A DNA stretch of 64,000 nt from Luminiphilus sp. (GTDB taxonomy: Bacteria > Pseudomonadota > Gammaproteobacteria > Pseudomonadales > Halieaceae). A program made the translations under genes and the position numbers. Within the stretch, counting starts at the first letter, position 1. Every line of letters starts with the position of its first letter. The notes under the pieces were generated by a model that made no database searches, was not told the DNA's origin, and saw only the letters and a list, made by a program, of their open reading frames with translations. The stretch is taken from the NCBI GenBank assembly GCA_029242325.1, contig JAQWUD010000009.1, positions 1 through 64,000 of the forward strand. The letters are read 5' to 3'. Positions 45,198 through 53,912 of the stretch are shown one piece after another.

Positions 45198-47336
45198 TTA
45201 CTCCCCGTCTTCATCACCAAACCTGACAGGCAAATCACTGAAGTCCTCAAGCCCTTTCATTCGGTCACGCATCTCCGCGTTCAGGTCACGCAGATCCTGT
45301 AAACCCTCAAGAACTCTTGGGGAGATAAAAATTAAGAGTTCCGTTCTTGAGGACACCGTATTGTTAGTACTAAAAAGAGCGCCGAGCCCAGGAATATCCA
45401 TCAGGAGCGGAATACCACTTTTACCCTGTGCTTCGTTGTCACGGATCAAGCCACCCAGCACCACCGACTCACCGGACCGAATAGCTACTCGAGAGCTGAC
45501 GTTGCGCTCAAGAAAGCTCCTTTGGCCCGTGGCCGCATCAACCGGTCCAACGTCAGTAATGGACTGATTGATATCCAATGTCACCAGCCCGCCGTCATTC
45601 ACAGACGGCGTGACCTCCAGTTTGACACCCGTATCTTTATACTGGATGGATTGCTGTACATTCCCGCCCGTTGTCACAGTCGATGCACTGCGGATAGGTT
45701 GCTGATCCCCAACATGAATGGCTGCAGTGTGGTTGTCCAGCACCATCACAGAAGGGGTTGATATGACGTTAATAAGAGATTTCTCTGCCAGCGCATTCAC
45801 TACTGCCTTCACCGCATCCGCGCTGTCAGCCACGGTGTAGGAAAAACCAGGGACGCTTGGGCCTAACCCTCCCCCCATATCAAATAGCCCGGTGCCGGTA
45901 TCCCCACCCCCCAAGTAGTTATCAAATGCCCACTCCAAGCCATATTCCAAACCGTCTGTCAGCGTCACCTCAATGATGCTGGCCTCGATGAGCACCTGCT
46001 TGGCCACCACATCCAGCTTGATCAACGTCCGCTCTATCTTCTGGTATTCGTAAGGCGTCGCGAGCACCAGCAAGGAGTTATTGTAGTCATCGGAAACCAC
46101 GCGAATACCGTCACCCAGGTCGAAACTGGCTCCCGGGCCCCCGCCATCACCCGCGTTACGCTGGGGCATCGCTGAAGAGAGCCCGCCGGTGGAGGTTTGT
46201 GTCATGCCCGGTGCCACGCCCGACCGTCGTGCACCCGACCCGGCGCTGCCGCCAGACCGACTCTCTGCATAGATGGTGCTGAGGAGCGACGCCAACTGGC
46301 CCGCGTCTCCGTTTCTCACAGGATATACGTGCAGGGTGGGTTCGGAACCTTCGTCTTCGATGCTGTCGAGGGTCCTCACCCACTCACCTACCGACTGAAT
46401 ATAGTGCGCGCGCGGAGAGACCACCATAATGCTATTCAACCGCTCGATCGGCATGACGCGCACCATTGAGATCAGCCCAGCGCCCGGCGCGTCGCCTGCA
46501 GAATCTGCAAGAATCTGCTCCAGTTCCGTAAACACCTCTTCTGCGGTCGAGTTGGTCAGGGGGAAAATCCCTACCGACACACCGGCGAGCTGATCGATAT
46601 CGAAAGTGGCGATGATATCGAGCCAGCCCTCAAGTTGGGTTTGTGTTCCGGCCAGAATCAATAGGTTTCGGCGGCTATCGATGCGAACAAACGCATCGCT
46701 GGGAGCCACCGGCTTGAGGATCTCAGCCATTTCTGCGGCGCTAACATACTGGAGGGGGATGATGACGTTACTGAACCCCCCTGTGGGCGCAGACTGAAAG
46801 CTCGGCACTGTTGTGCGCGCATTTGCAGAACCCGAAATAAAATATCGGTCATCGGGCCCGCGTATCATCAGCACATTGTTGTTTCTCAGCAGAGATTCCA
46901 GAATCGGAAGAAGCTGATCACGGGCTATCGGAGAGCGCGTTCGTAGCGTGATCTCGCCCTTAACAGGATGTTCGATCACATAGTCGAGCCCCAATGTTTC
47001 ACCCATAATAGAGTGAACCACCTCGGCCAATGGAGCCTGCTCAAAGTTCACCATGACGGCGTCACCATCGAGTGAGATGGGCGGTCTCGCTGGAGGATAA
47101 AGCACCGGATTGTCTGCACCCAAAAATATCGAGGGAACCGACTCTGGCATTGCTGCATTTCCGGCGGACTCTTCTGAGGCCGCCTCCTCAACCGCCCTGT
47201 CGCTGCTTAACGAATCTGAACCGCTCACCCCAGGATATTCAGCGGTTGCCGCACAACCAGCCAGCGTCAACACCAGCGCGCCAAGAAAACACCATTGTTT
47301 GCAAAACTTGTCCGCATTCACCGATCTATTGTCCAT
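45198..47336 (-). CDS. gspD: GspD, type II secretion outer-membrane secretin (lipoprotein form)
   Basis: The start at 47336 is chosen for GAGGATGG eight bases upstream and for the clear lipoprotein signal that results (CFLGALVLTLAGCAATAEYP). Earlier codons read back into gspC. The roughly 712-residue protein then has N0-N3 ring domains (VNFEQAPLAEVVHSIMGETL, VIIPLQYVSAAEMAEILKPV) and the secretin domain with VPGFSYTVAD and the conserved end motif IPLLMDIPGLGALF. It forms the outer-membrane channel for folded proteins. A lipidated GspD can reach the outer membrane without a separate pilotin. It is near the end of the gsp operon. Confidence 0.95.
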   Translation of the reverse strand: MDNRSVNADKFCKQWCFLGALVLTLAGCAATAEYPGVSGSDSLSSDRAVEEAASEESAGNAAMPESVPSIFLGADNPVLYPPARPPISLDGDAVMVNFEQAPLAEVVHSIMGETLGLDYVIEHPVKGEITLRTRSPIARDQLLPILESLLRNNNVLMIRGPDDRYFISGSANARTTVPSFQSAPTGGFSNVIIPLQYVSAAEMAEILKPVAPSDAFVRIDSRRNLLILAGTQTQLEGWLDIIATFDIDQLAGVSVGIFPLTNSTAEEVFTELEQILADSAGDAPGAGLISMVRVMPIERLNSIMVVSPRAHYIQSVGEWVRTLDSIEDEGSEPTLHVYPVRNGDAGQLASLLSTIYAESRSGGSAGSGARRSGVAPGMTQTSTGGLSSAMPQRNAGDGGGPGASFDLGDGIRVVSDDYNNSLLVLATPYEYQKIERTLIKLDVVAKQVLIEASIIEVTLTDGLEYGLEWAFDNYLGGGDTGTGLFDMGGGLGPSVPGFSYTVADSADAVKAVVNALAEKSLINVISTPSVMVLDNHTAAIHVGDQQPIRSASTVTTGGNVQQSIQYKDTGVKLEVTPSVNDGGLVTLDINQSITDVGPVDAATGQRSFLERNVSSRVAIRSGESVVLGGLIRDNEAQGKSGIPLLMDIPGLGALFSTNNTVSSRTELLIFISPRVLEGLQDLRDLNAEMRDRMKGLEDFSDLPVRFGDEDGE

Positions 47337-48042
47337 TATCTTTACCATCCTCTTCAGCCGAATCAGAGGCAGATTCAACCCCCTCTGGCGTGGGTTGTCC
47401 CGACCGCGCTCTGGATTGATACATGGCGTCAAAAGTGGGGACGAAGTCAGGCTTGCCCTCAGGCGCTTGACCGTCGACGTTCGAATCCCCAACTGGGGCA
47501 TGAGTCCGATCTCGGACCGAAGCCAGCGCAGGCAAATCGGACAAGAGCGCCATGTCCAATCGAGCAGTTCTGTTGCCATCGCTGAACACGGCTGATCTCG
47601 GCTCTACCTCAGCCAAGACCCAGCCTTGCAGCGTATCCCCCTCGGAAAGCCGACGCTTACCCGCCCCTTTTTCAGCCACAATGACCCCGGAGACGCCAGC
47701 GGAGGCAAAAACGCCGAGTAAAGTCACGCCGTCAATACGCGCAGAACTGACGTCCGGCGTCACGACAGCCACGGACTCACGGGCTACATCACCCTCGCTT
47801 GAGGAGGGTCTGCGATCAGGCAAAAAAAGCGGCCTGGCAACAAACGCCGCGCTAGCAATGGCCGACACTGGCGCCTCTCTCGTCTGCTCAGGCGCTAAAG
47901 CGGCACTGCCGGGCATCACCGGAACCACATTCGGCGTCCACAGGCTCACCCCCAAGACTACCAGGAATCCTGCGCCCACCGCCCACCACAGCGGTCGCAG
48001 AAGGCGCTCAAAACTCAGCGGCTGTGCATCAGACACGATCAT
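47326..48042 (-). CDS. gspC: GspC, inner-membrane linker of type II secretion
   Basis: The 238-residue protein has one N-terminal transmembrane segment (LLRPLWWAVGAGFLVVLGVS) and a homology-region domain (DGVTLLGVFASAGVSGVIVA, RRLSEGDTLQGWVLAEVEP) that contacts the secretin N0 domain. No C-terminal PDZ or coiled-coil domain is seen. The Start overlaps gspM by ATGA, and its end overlaps the gspD start. In most gsp operons gspC is first; here it follows gspM. Confidence 0.85.
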   Translation of the reverse strand: MIVSDAQPLSFERLLRPLWWAVGAGFLVVLGVSLWTPNVVPVMPGSAALAPEQTREAPVSAIASAAFVARPLFLPDRRPSSSEGDVARESVAVVTPDVSSARIDGVTLLGVFASAGVSGVIVAEKGAGKRRLSEGDTLQGWVLAEVEPRSAVFSDGNRTARLDMALLSDLPALASVRDRTHAPVGDSNVDGQAPEGKPDFVPTFDAMYQSRARSGQPTPEGVESASDSAEEDGKDNGQ

Positions 48043-48656
48043 GCCGACACCATCAATGCTGCGACCTGAATACTGAGATCGAGATTTTGCTCTTCATGCT
48101 GCTCGTTCTGGCCGCGGCGGCGCGAGGTGCGACGATCCCGCACTTTCACTGCGTTCAATTCGGTCACCTTCAGGCGAGGACTGTGCTCGTATACATCCCT
48201 GAGAAAGAGATTGAGCGCCAGGGGCATCCCTCTCATACGCAACTCCACCGTTAACTGAACGAAGCCCTCTGGCGTTTCCTCCTGCTGAACAATCGGGATC
48301 AGTTGACTGCCACGCACAGTTAACCCGGCGTCTTCCGCAAACCCCCTGAGAAGCTGCTGCAGCTGCGCCCCCGTTTGACTCTCATCTGATGCCGCCGCAA
48401 AGGCCAATTCGTCAAGCAGCACCTCTGCTGCCGAAGACGCTTCCAACATTGACGGCTGGAAAGCCTGATAGCCCTTCAGGCGCGCAATGCGCGGCTGATT
48501 TTTTGCAATATCTGACCAATTTTTAGACAGGGAAGACCCTACACTGGTTAGCAACAGCAACAACAATAAGGCGACCACCGTCAAAAACGCCAGCACTGCC
48601 CCCCGGGCTTCCCTGGGCAGCGCTAACAGCCACGTTTTTAAGTCGGACGGATTCAT
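48039..48656 (-). CDS. gspM: GspM, type II secretion inner-membrane protein
   Basis: The 205-residue protein has a short cytoplasmic N-terminus, one transmembrane segment (VLAFLTVVALLLLLLLTSVG) and a periplasmic ferredoxin-like fold domain as in GspM/PilO. The order after gspL and the ATGA overlap on both ends support GspM. Sequence similarity in this family is always low. It scaffolds the GspE-GspL-GspF platform. Confidence 0.82.
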   Translation of the reverse strand: MNPSDLKTWLLALPREARGAVLAFLTVVALLLLLLLTSVGSSLSKNWSDIAKNQPRIARLKGYQAFQPSMLEASSAAEVLLDELAFAAASDESQTGAQLQQLLRGFAEDAGLTVRGSQLIPIVQQEETPEGFVQLTVELRMRGMPLALNLFLRDVYEHSPRLKVTELNAVKVRDRRTSRRRGQNEQHEEQNLDLSIQVAALMVSA

Positions 48657-49672
48657 TTGCTATCCGCCAGGCGCATCGTCAGCGTAAATCGCTCCCTGCC
48701 CGTGCGCGAATCTCGGGTAAAGGCGGAGGGCGCACGGAGATCACTGACCAACCCGGAGCTCGCCAACGTTGTTTGGTACTCGGCGGCGTTGATCGCCATC
48801 CCAGAAATGGTCAGCCGGTCCCCTTCCAATCCGAGCCGCGTCAAGTAGACTGAGTCAGGCGTCACCTCAGCAATAGCGTTCAGCCACGCGTCATAAATGG
48901 TCCTGTCGGCAAAGAACTCACGCGCTACCAGCACCTTGTCCTCGATGGCCACCATCGACGTCCGCACGGATGCGGCGGCTCGAGCCTCAGTCTCGGTATC
49001 CACCAGGACATCCTGAAGCTGGGTGGATCGTGCGGCCAATATTGCTGCAGGAAGCGCCATCAGGATGCAAGCGGCCGCCACCAACAGCATCATCTTTCTA
49101 CCGTGACCGAGCAGGCTTTGGTAGTAGAGATCCTGACGCGTCCCTTCGCCAAATCCGTCCATTTGCACCAGACAGTCACCGCTGCTCGTCCAAACTTCAA
49201 TCCTGTCGTCAGGCGCAATACCAGACACGACGTGCTCATCAACAAATGTCTTCACCCTGTTTCGGGAAGCGATTGCGAGCGCCACCTGCAGGGAGGCCAC
49301 GTCACGAGAGATCACCCGCCAACCAGAGCAAGTGTCCTCTGCCGGAAAAGGGGAAAGACTCGATATCTCATAAAACAGCGCATCGTCAATGTCGATTTCC
49401 ACACCAACGGGGAGCTCAATCGTTTTGAAGAGCGCTAAGTCCGCGGGAAACAGCAGCGCTCGAGCCTGGGAAGCGTCTTTTTGATCAGCGCCCGGTATCA
49501 ATTTTGCATAAGGCGGTGAGGTCGGCACATCGGCATTCATCAGGCGCGCAGCGGGATAAAACTTTCCCCTGAGTCCGGCTTCATCGCCCCATAGCATCTG
49601 GTGCAGGGCGAGTTTGGCGATATCCGCCACCCGAGAGAGGTCAATACCAAACAGTGACCACTGATTATCCAC
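48653..49672 (-). CDS. gspL: GspL, type II secretion platform protein
   Basis: The N-terminal cytoplasmic actin-like domain (about 1-190) binds the GspE ATPase, one transmembrane segment (GRKMMLLVAAACILMALPAA) follows, and the C-terminus is a periplasmic ferredoxin-like domain. I prefer the GTG start at 49672 because GAGG lies nine bases upstream and it limits overlap with gspK to eight bases. ATG codons at 49693 would extend the overlap to 29. The gene overlaps gspM by ATGA. Confidence 0.83.
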   Translation of the reverse strand: MDNQWSLFGIDLSRVADIAKLALHQMLWGDEAGLRGKFYPAARLMNADVPTSPPYAKLIPGADQKDASQARALLFPADLALFKTIELPVGVEIDIDDALFYEISSLSPFPAEDTCSGWRVISRDVASLQVALAIASRNRVKTFVDEHVVSGIAPDDRIEVWTSSGDCLVQMDGFGEGTRQDLYYQSLLGHGRKMMLLVAAACILMALPAAILAARSTQLQDVLVDTETEARAAASVRTSMVAIEDKVLVAREFFADRTIYDAWLNAIAEVTPDSVYLTRLGLEGDRLTISGMAINAAEYQTTLASSGLVSDLRAPSAFTRDSRTGRERFTLTMRLADSK

Positions 49673-50627
49673 GGACGCGCCCCTCAACATCATTTTTCGT
49701 GGCGCTTCGCTCTAGGTGAACGATCGTATTGTCGCCGCCTGAAACCCATATTCTATAGTGAGCCCGACTGCCACTCTTCAGGTCGACATCAACCAAGATA
49801 GCACTGAAGTTGTTAGCCGCCAGCGCCGCCGCTTTCTGGCGGTTCAGCGATTCAAAGGTGACTAGGCCATCTGTTACCGGCGCGGCACCTCTGGAGCCTC
49901 TCCCTTGACCACTCCCAGCGGGGCGTATTCCTCTCGCGCCATCATCCGGGGCAAACTCGTTAAATACGGACCGCAACCGACTTGGCGCAGCCGATACATT
50001 GAGACCGGTGACCTCGTAAGGCTGAACATAATCCTTGATTCGATCATAGATCGACTTACGCATACCTGAGACAGCCAGCAACTCCTCACGCGCACGAAAT
50101 CCCAGAAAATCACTCATCGCGGCGGAGACAGGGTTTCGCTGCATCCGGTAATCATTCACTGCGCTCACCAAAGCACCCGACTGCGACGCTTCGGCGCCGC
50201 CAATCTCAACAAACAACCTACGGAGTTCGTTGTCTGAACCACCCGCAATGGAGACAAAGCCTGACGCAGGATGGATAGCCGCTGAAACCACGTGTCCATC
50301 GAACTCATAACGTTGACTAAACACCTTTTGACGCCGTTCATCATCTCCGCTCTCATTCGCTCGACTTTTGTTCCGCGGCCTATTGACACCCGCTACCCCC
50401 TCCGCGAGATAGGGTGCCAACGCAGCATCGCGCAGAATCAGTAACGCCGCGCCTCTCGCAACCGCCTCGCTCCTCGCCTCGCTCAAACGTTGCTCGGCGA
50501 GACCGATATCGTCTTGCGCAAAGTGTATGACGGCCGTTACCAGTAAAGACATCCCGGCAATCATCCACATTAATAACGCAATCGCGAAGCCACGATCTCG
50601 ACGGCCATGAGCCCTTGAGCGCTTCAC
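49665..50627 (-). CDS. gspK: GspK, tip minor pseudopilin
   Basis: The 320-residue protein has a pseudopilin signal RDRGFAIALLMWMIAGMSLL, with Ala in place of Glu at position 5, a hallmark of GspK. The large inserted alpha domain and Ca-site region (NDYRMQRNPVSAAMSDFLGF) follow. GspK sits at the tip of the pseudopilus with GspI and GspJ. It overlaps gspJ by ATGA. Confidence 0.93.
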   Translation of the reverse strand: MKRSRAHGRRDRGFAIALLMWMIAGMSLLVTAVIHFAQDDIGLAEQRLSEARSEAVARGAALLILRDAALAPYLAEGVAGVNRPRNKSRANESGDDERRQKVFSQRYEFDGHVVSAAIHPASGFVSIAGGSDNELRRLFVEIGGAEASQSGALVSAVNDYRMQRNPVSAAMSDFLGFRAREELLAVSGMRKSIYDRIKDYVQPYEVTGLNVSAAPSRLRSVFNEFAPDDGARGIRPAGSGQGRGSRGAAPVTDGLVTFESLNRQKAAALAANNFSAILVDVDLKSGSRAHYRIWVSGGDNTIVHLERSATKNDVEGRVRG

Positions 50628-51208
50628 AGAGCAGGCCTGTGCTGGTCAAATCGTACAATGACGGGGGGCCACGAACGGCCCTCCGCAACAATTTCGAGTG
50701 CAATTGCCCGTGGCAAGCGCGATTCCTGACCGGGGTTTTCCGCCTCTATTTGCTCTGTCCAACCCGCTCCGGCTGAGGGTTGGTAGAAAAACCGAATCTT
50801 GTCGAGATTTGTGATGAGTGGAAACGGGGCTGTCATCGTGTTCCAGGCAGGTGGACGGTCTGACTCAGCCACGGGTGCGAAAGAGAGCAACAACTGCCTG
50901 CCTTGTTGAACCAGTCGAAGATGCTGCAACCCCACAATGCCTCCCACGCGATCGATGGGCGCCACCCATTCGAGGCTAGTGTGTCCACCTTCAAAGAATG
51001 CAGGTCCGTTAAGGGCGTTTTTTAGTGTCTCACGCAGAAACCGCTCTGCCTCGCGCATTTGCATGGTCCGCGCCGTTTCCTGCTCTAGCCGCGTATAAGT
51101 GCCCGCAAATGTTCGAAATGCCGTAACGGTGGCCAACATAATCATTGAGAAAATAACCGCCGCCACGGTGACTTCGATCAACGTCATTCCAGTTTGATGG
51201 CGTGTCAT
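50624..51208 (-). CDS. gspJ: GspJ, minor pseudopilin
   Basis: The 194-residue protein has a prepilin signal HQTGMTLIEVTVAAVIFSMI, with Met in place of Phe at +1 and Glu at +5. The domain with WVAPIDRVGGIVGLQHLRLV and the closing IALEIVAEGRSWPPVIVRF agrees with GspJ. It forms the tip complex with GspI and GspK. Overlaps of four bases with gspI and gspK show a tightly coupled operon. Confidence 0.93.
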   Translation of the reverse strand: MTRHQTGMTLIEVTVAAVIFSMIMLATVTAFRTFAGTYTRLEQETARTMQMREAERFLRETLKNALNGPAFFEGGHTSLEWVAPIDRVGGIVGLQHLRLVQQGRQLLLSFAPVAESDRPPAWNTMTAPFPLITNLDKIRFFYQPSAGAGWTEQIEAENPGQESRLPRAIALEIVAEGRSWPPVIVRFDQHRPAL

Positions 51209-51624
51209 TCTGGTTGTTCCTGCAACGGCACGACCGTGGATAATACAATCTGCCTGTCAGTCGAGCCCCCCGGCCACCTGACAATCACCTTGAGGTGCTG
51301 CAATGGCGGCGCGCGCACCGGGAGTTGCTGAGACGCGTCGAGTGCACTTTGAACGGGCCAGGAATTGGCCTCCCAACTAAAAATATCAAACGTTCCCGTC
51401 AGGGATAATTGCTCCTGAGCAACATGATGCGTCGAGGCAAGCATGGATTCGGCGAGAATGACCGCTCGCGTGTACTCATCCGCAATCGCCACGTTGCGGA
51501 TAGCCGCAGTGGCGCCTTGGTACAGCGCACCGAGCGAGAAAGACAGTATGACCAGCGCCACGAGCATTTCCAGCAGCGAAAACCCCCTTTTTCGTGCTGA
51601 GGCGTGAGATAAACGCCGCGTCAC
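51205..51624 (-). CDS. gspI: GspI, minor pseudopilin
   Basis: The start is a GTG that overlaps the gspH stop (GTGA). Longer frames read into gspH. The prepilin signal is KRGFSLLEMLVALVILSFSL, with Glu at +5, and the compact C-terminal domain ends QIVLSTVVPL. At about 139 residues it fits GspI. It nucleates the pseudopilus tip with GspJ and GspK. Confidence 0.93.
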   Translation of the reverse strand: MTRRLSHASARKRGFSLLEMLVALVILSFSLGALYQGATAAIRNVAIADEYTRAVILAESMLASTHHVAQEQLSLTGTFDIFSWEANSWPVQSALDASQQLPVRAPPLQHLKVIVRWPGGSTDRQIVLSTVVPLQEQPE

Positions 51625-52088
51625 AATGGCTCCTGCTGGATATCCCCAATCAGCCAATCGACGGTGAGCCTGACACCGCCCCCCGAGGGGCGCCGAATCA
51701 GCACCTCCCCTCCAGACGCGCCGCCTTCAGGGTAATAGCGAATCGCGGCCATACCTTTCCCGGGGCTCACCTCCTCGGCAAACACGACCTCGATGTCGAG
51801 CCCCTCGGCCAACGCCGTGTAATCCTCTGCCACGACACGCGCCGCCTCCCTAGTCACCACAAATCGATTTTGACCTGCGTCAATCACCACATCGATCGCA
51901 TCACCGGTTGCCCGAGCAGTCCGTCGCGCCTGCTGGTTTGCTGAAACCAGCTGCCGGACCGTTTCCCGATACTCAAGCGTCTGCAAAAGGCTACTCATCG
52001 AAGGCCCTGATACCAGTAACAACATGCCGATAACTGCCATGACGATCGCCAGTTCCAGCAGCGTAAAGCCTTTAGCAGTGCGGGTCAC
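51621..52088 (-). CDS. gspH: GspH, minor pseudopilin
   Basis: The 155-residue protein starts with GTG and has the prepilin signal AKGFTLLELAIVMAVIGMLL. The body shows typical GspH sequence (ATGDAIDVVIDAGQNRFVVT) and ends near a Gly/Arg-rich loop (SGGEVLIRRPSGGGVRL). GspH joins the pseudopilus between the tip complex and GspG. The gap to gspG is six bases. Confidence 0.93.
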   Translation of the reverse strand: MTRTAKGFTLLELAIVMAVIGMLLLVSGPSMSSLLQTLEYRETVRQLVSANQQARRTARATGDAIDVVIDAGQNRFVVTREAARVVAEDYTALAEGLDIEVVFAEEVSPGKGMAAIRYYPEGGASGGEVLIRRPSGGGVRLTVDWLIGDIQQEPL

Positions 52089-52094
52089 GGCGAG

Positions 52095-52562
52095 TTAGCT
52101 GCTGACGTCCGCAGCCTCCCCCGTTCCGCCTTCTCGCCCATCAGCGCCGTACGAGACAATGTCGTAACCAGCTCCATTGGACGCGGGAAACCGGTACTCG
52201 TAACCGTTTCCCCACGGATCGAGGGGTACTTCGTCCTTCTTGAGATAGGGCCCATTCCACCCCCGGGCACCACCGGGAGCCTGTACCAGCGCCTCCAGAC
52301 CTTCCGAATTATTGGGAAAGCGGCCGACATCGAGTTTATAGAGCTCCAGTGCCTGCTCGAGATCGCGAATTTGTATGACTGCAGATTTCGACTTTGCACC
52401 ACCGAGTTGATTCAGCACCTGTGGCCCTACCAACGCTGCCAGCATCCCCAAGATAGCCAGAACCACCAACAGCTCTACCAGAGTGAAACCCGCTGTCGCA
52501 GGGCGTCTTGATCGCTTCATTGATCGGCAATTGCCTGTATTACTGTTTTGAACCGCTTCCAT
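52095..52562 (-). CDS. gspG: GspG, major pseudopilin
   Basis: The 155-residue major subunit of the pseudopilus has the prepilin signal ATAGFTLVELLVVLAILGML, cleaved after the glycine by the prepilin peptidase. The conserved Ca-binding and C-terminal regions of GspG are present (GRFPNNSEGLEALVQAP, NGPYLKKDEVPLDPWGNGY). The ATG at 52562 has GAGG nine bases upstream, giving a long leader of about 25 residues; a later ATG (52520) is also possible. The prepilin peptidase gene gspO/pilD is not in this window. Confidence 0.97.
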   Translation of the reverse strand: MEAVQNSNTGNCRSMKRSRRPATAGFTLVELLVVLAILGMLAALVGPQVLNQLGGAKSKSAVIQIRDLEQALELYKLDVGRFPNNSEGLEALVQAPGGARGWNGPYLKKDEVPLDPWGNGYEYRFPASNGAGYDIVSYGADGREGGTGEAADVSS

Positions 52563-52574
52563 AACTGACTGTCC

Positions 52575-53873
52575 TCACACGACGAGTGTATTCACCGATA
52601 GAATGCCCATCAGTATGCCCATGATGATAACGGCAATAACGCCCCCCATCCCCAGAATCAGGGCGGGTTCGAGCAGTGTCAGCATGCGCTTAATTTCAAT
52701 TTCCACATCACCTTCATGCACTCTGGCTAACTCCAGCAACATGGCATCCAGATTGCCCGATTCCTCACCCACACGGATCATCTGAGTCGCAACAGGCGAA
52801 AATATTCTCGTATCCAGAGCCAGCGACAATCGCCCCCCTCGCTTGATGGTGGGAGCAAGATCGCTCAGTGAACTGCGCACCAGACTGTTACCCACTGTTG
52901 CTACCGCGATGTCGACGGCTTTCAGCATGCTGACACCATTATGCAAAAGGGTGCCCAGCGTCCGGGAAAAGCGAGCGACCTCGTACTTCACGACGACCCG
53001 CCCTACCAAGGGCAGTGTCAATGCCTGGCGGTCCCGCCAGATCATCCCCGCGGACTGAGCCAACCAGCGCCGGAGAAACCAGGCCACCAGCAAAGAGAGA
53101 GTAAGCAGCGTCCAACCCCAGGCCGATACCATGTCACCTAAAGCGACAATTGCTCTCGTTAGCAGGGGCAATGACTCTCCCATATCGTCAAACAAAGCCT
53201 CAAATTCTGGCACCACAAACCCGAGCATTATAAAAACAGACAACGTGGCGACCACGAGGAGAATCAGGGGATAAGTCAGCGCCGACACTACAGACGCTCG
53301 CAGCGCCTTTTTTCGCTCCATGTATTCGCCCAGATCACTGAGGACACGCGCGAGGTTGCCGCTCGCCTCGCCGGAGCGCACCATGTTGACGTAAAACGAC
53401 CGGAAGGTATCGGGATAGGTTTCCAAACTGGCGCTGAACGACTTACCACTTTTCAGCGAACCCAGAGATCCCTCCATCATCTCGCGCCATGGCCCGGGCG
53501 TGGTGGCATCAATCTGGACACGCATGGCTTTATCGAGTGGCAAGCCCGCTGTGAGTAGCACCCCCAATTCGGTGCTCAATCTCATCACATCGTCTTCCGT
53601 AACGCTTTTCTTTCGTCTCGAAGCAGCAGCGCGACGGCCCAGTCTCTCGAGTGCCGCTTCCACTGCGCCGTCATCCAGCTCCACCCCGGGAGTCGGCTGC
53701 GCTGCAGCCGCGCGTGACGCTGGCCCGTCCACTACCGTCGACAGCTTGATGGAGAGCACCCTAAGCTGTTTTGAACGTAAAGCCTGCAGCGCCCCACGCT
53801 CATCAGACGCCGCAATCATGCCGGCACTCACGCCACCCGCATGACTGAGCGCCCTATACTGATACTGAGGCAT
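52575..53873 (-). CDS. gspF: GspF, inner-membrane platform protein of type II secretion
   Basis: The protein (about 432 residues) has two GspF repeats with three transmembrane segments in total (SALTYPLILLVVATLSVFIM, GWTLLTLSLLVAWFL, GGVIAVIIMGILMGILSV). The first cytoplasmic domain carries LGVLLTAGLPLDKAM and the second LGTLLHNGVSMLKAV. I chose the ATG with AAGGA nine bases upstream, and a GTG six bases earlier is possible. GspF couples ATPase motion to pilin addition. Confidence 0.96.
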   Translation of the reverse strand: MPQYQYRALSHAGGVSAGMIAASDERGALQALRSKQLRVLSIKLSTVVDGPASRAAAAQPTPGVELDDGAVEAALERLGRRAAASRRKKSVTEDDVMRLSTELGVLLTAGLPLDKAMRVQIDATTPGPWREMMEGSLGSLKSGKSFSASLETYPDTFRSFYVNMVRSGEASGNLARVLSDLGEYMERKKALRASVVSALTYPLILLVVATLSVFIMLGFVVPEFEALFDDMGESLPLLTRAIVALGDMVSAWGWTLLTLSLLVAWFLRRWLAQSAGMIWRDRQALTLPLVGRVVVKYEVARFSRTLGTLLHNGVSMLKAVDIAVATVGNSLVRSSLSDLAPTIKRGGRLSLALDTRIFSPVATQMIRVGEESGNLDAMLLELARVHEGDVEIEIKRMLTLLEPALILGMGGVIAVIIMGILMGILSVNTLVV

Positions 53874-53912
53874 CAGCACGTTTCCTTGTGCAAAGTGTGC
53901 CAGCTCGCCAAT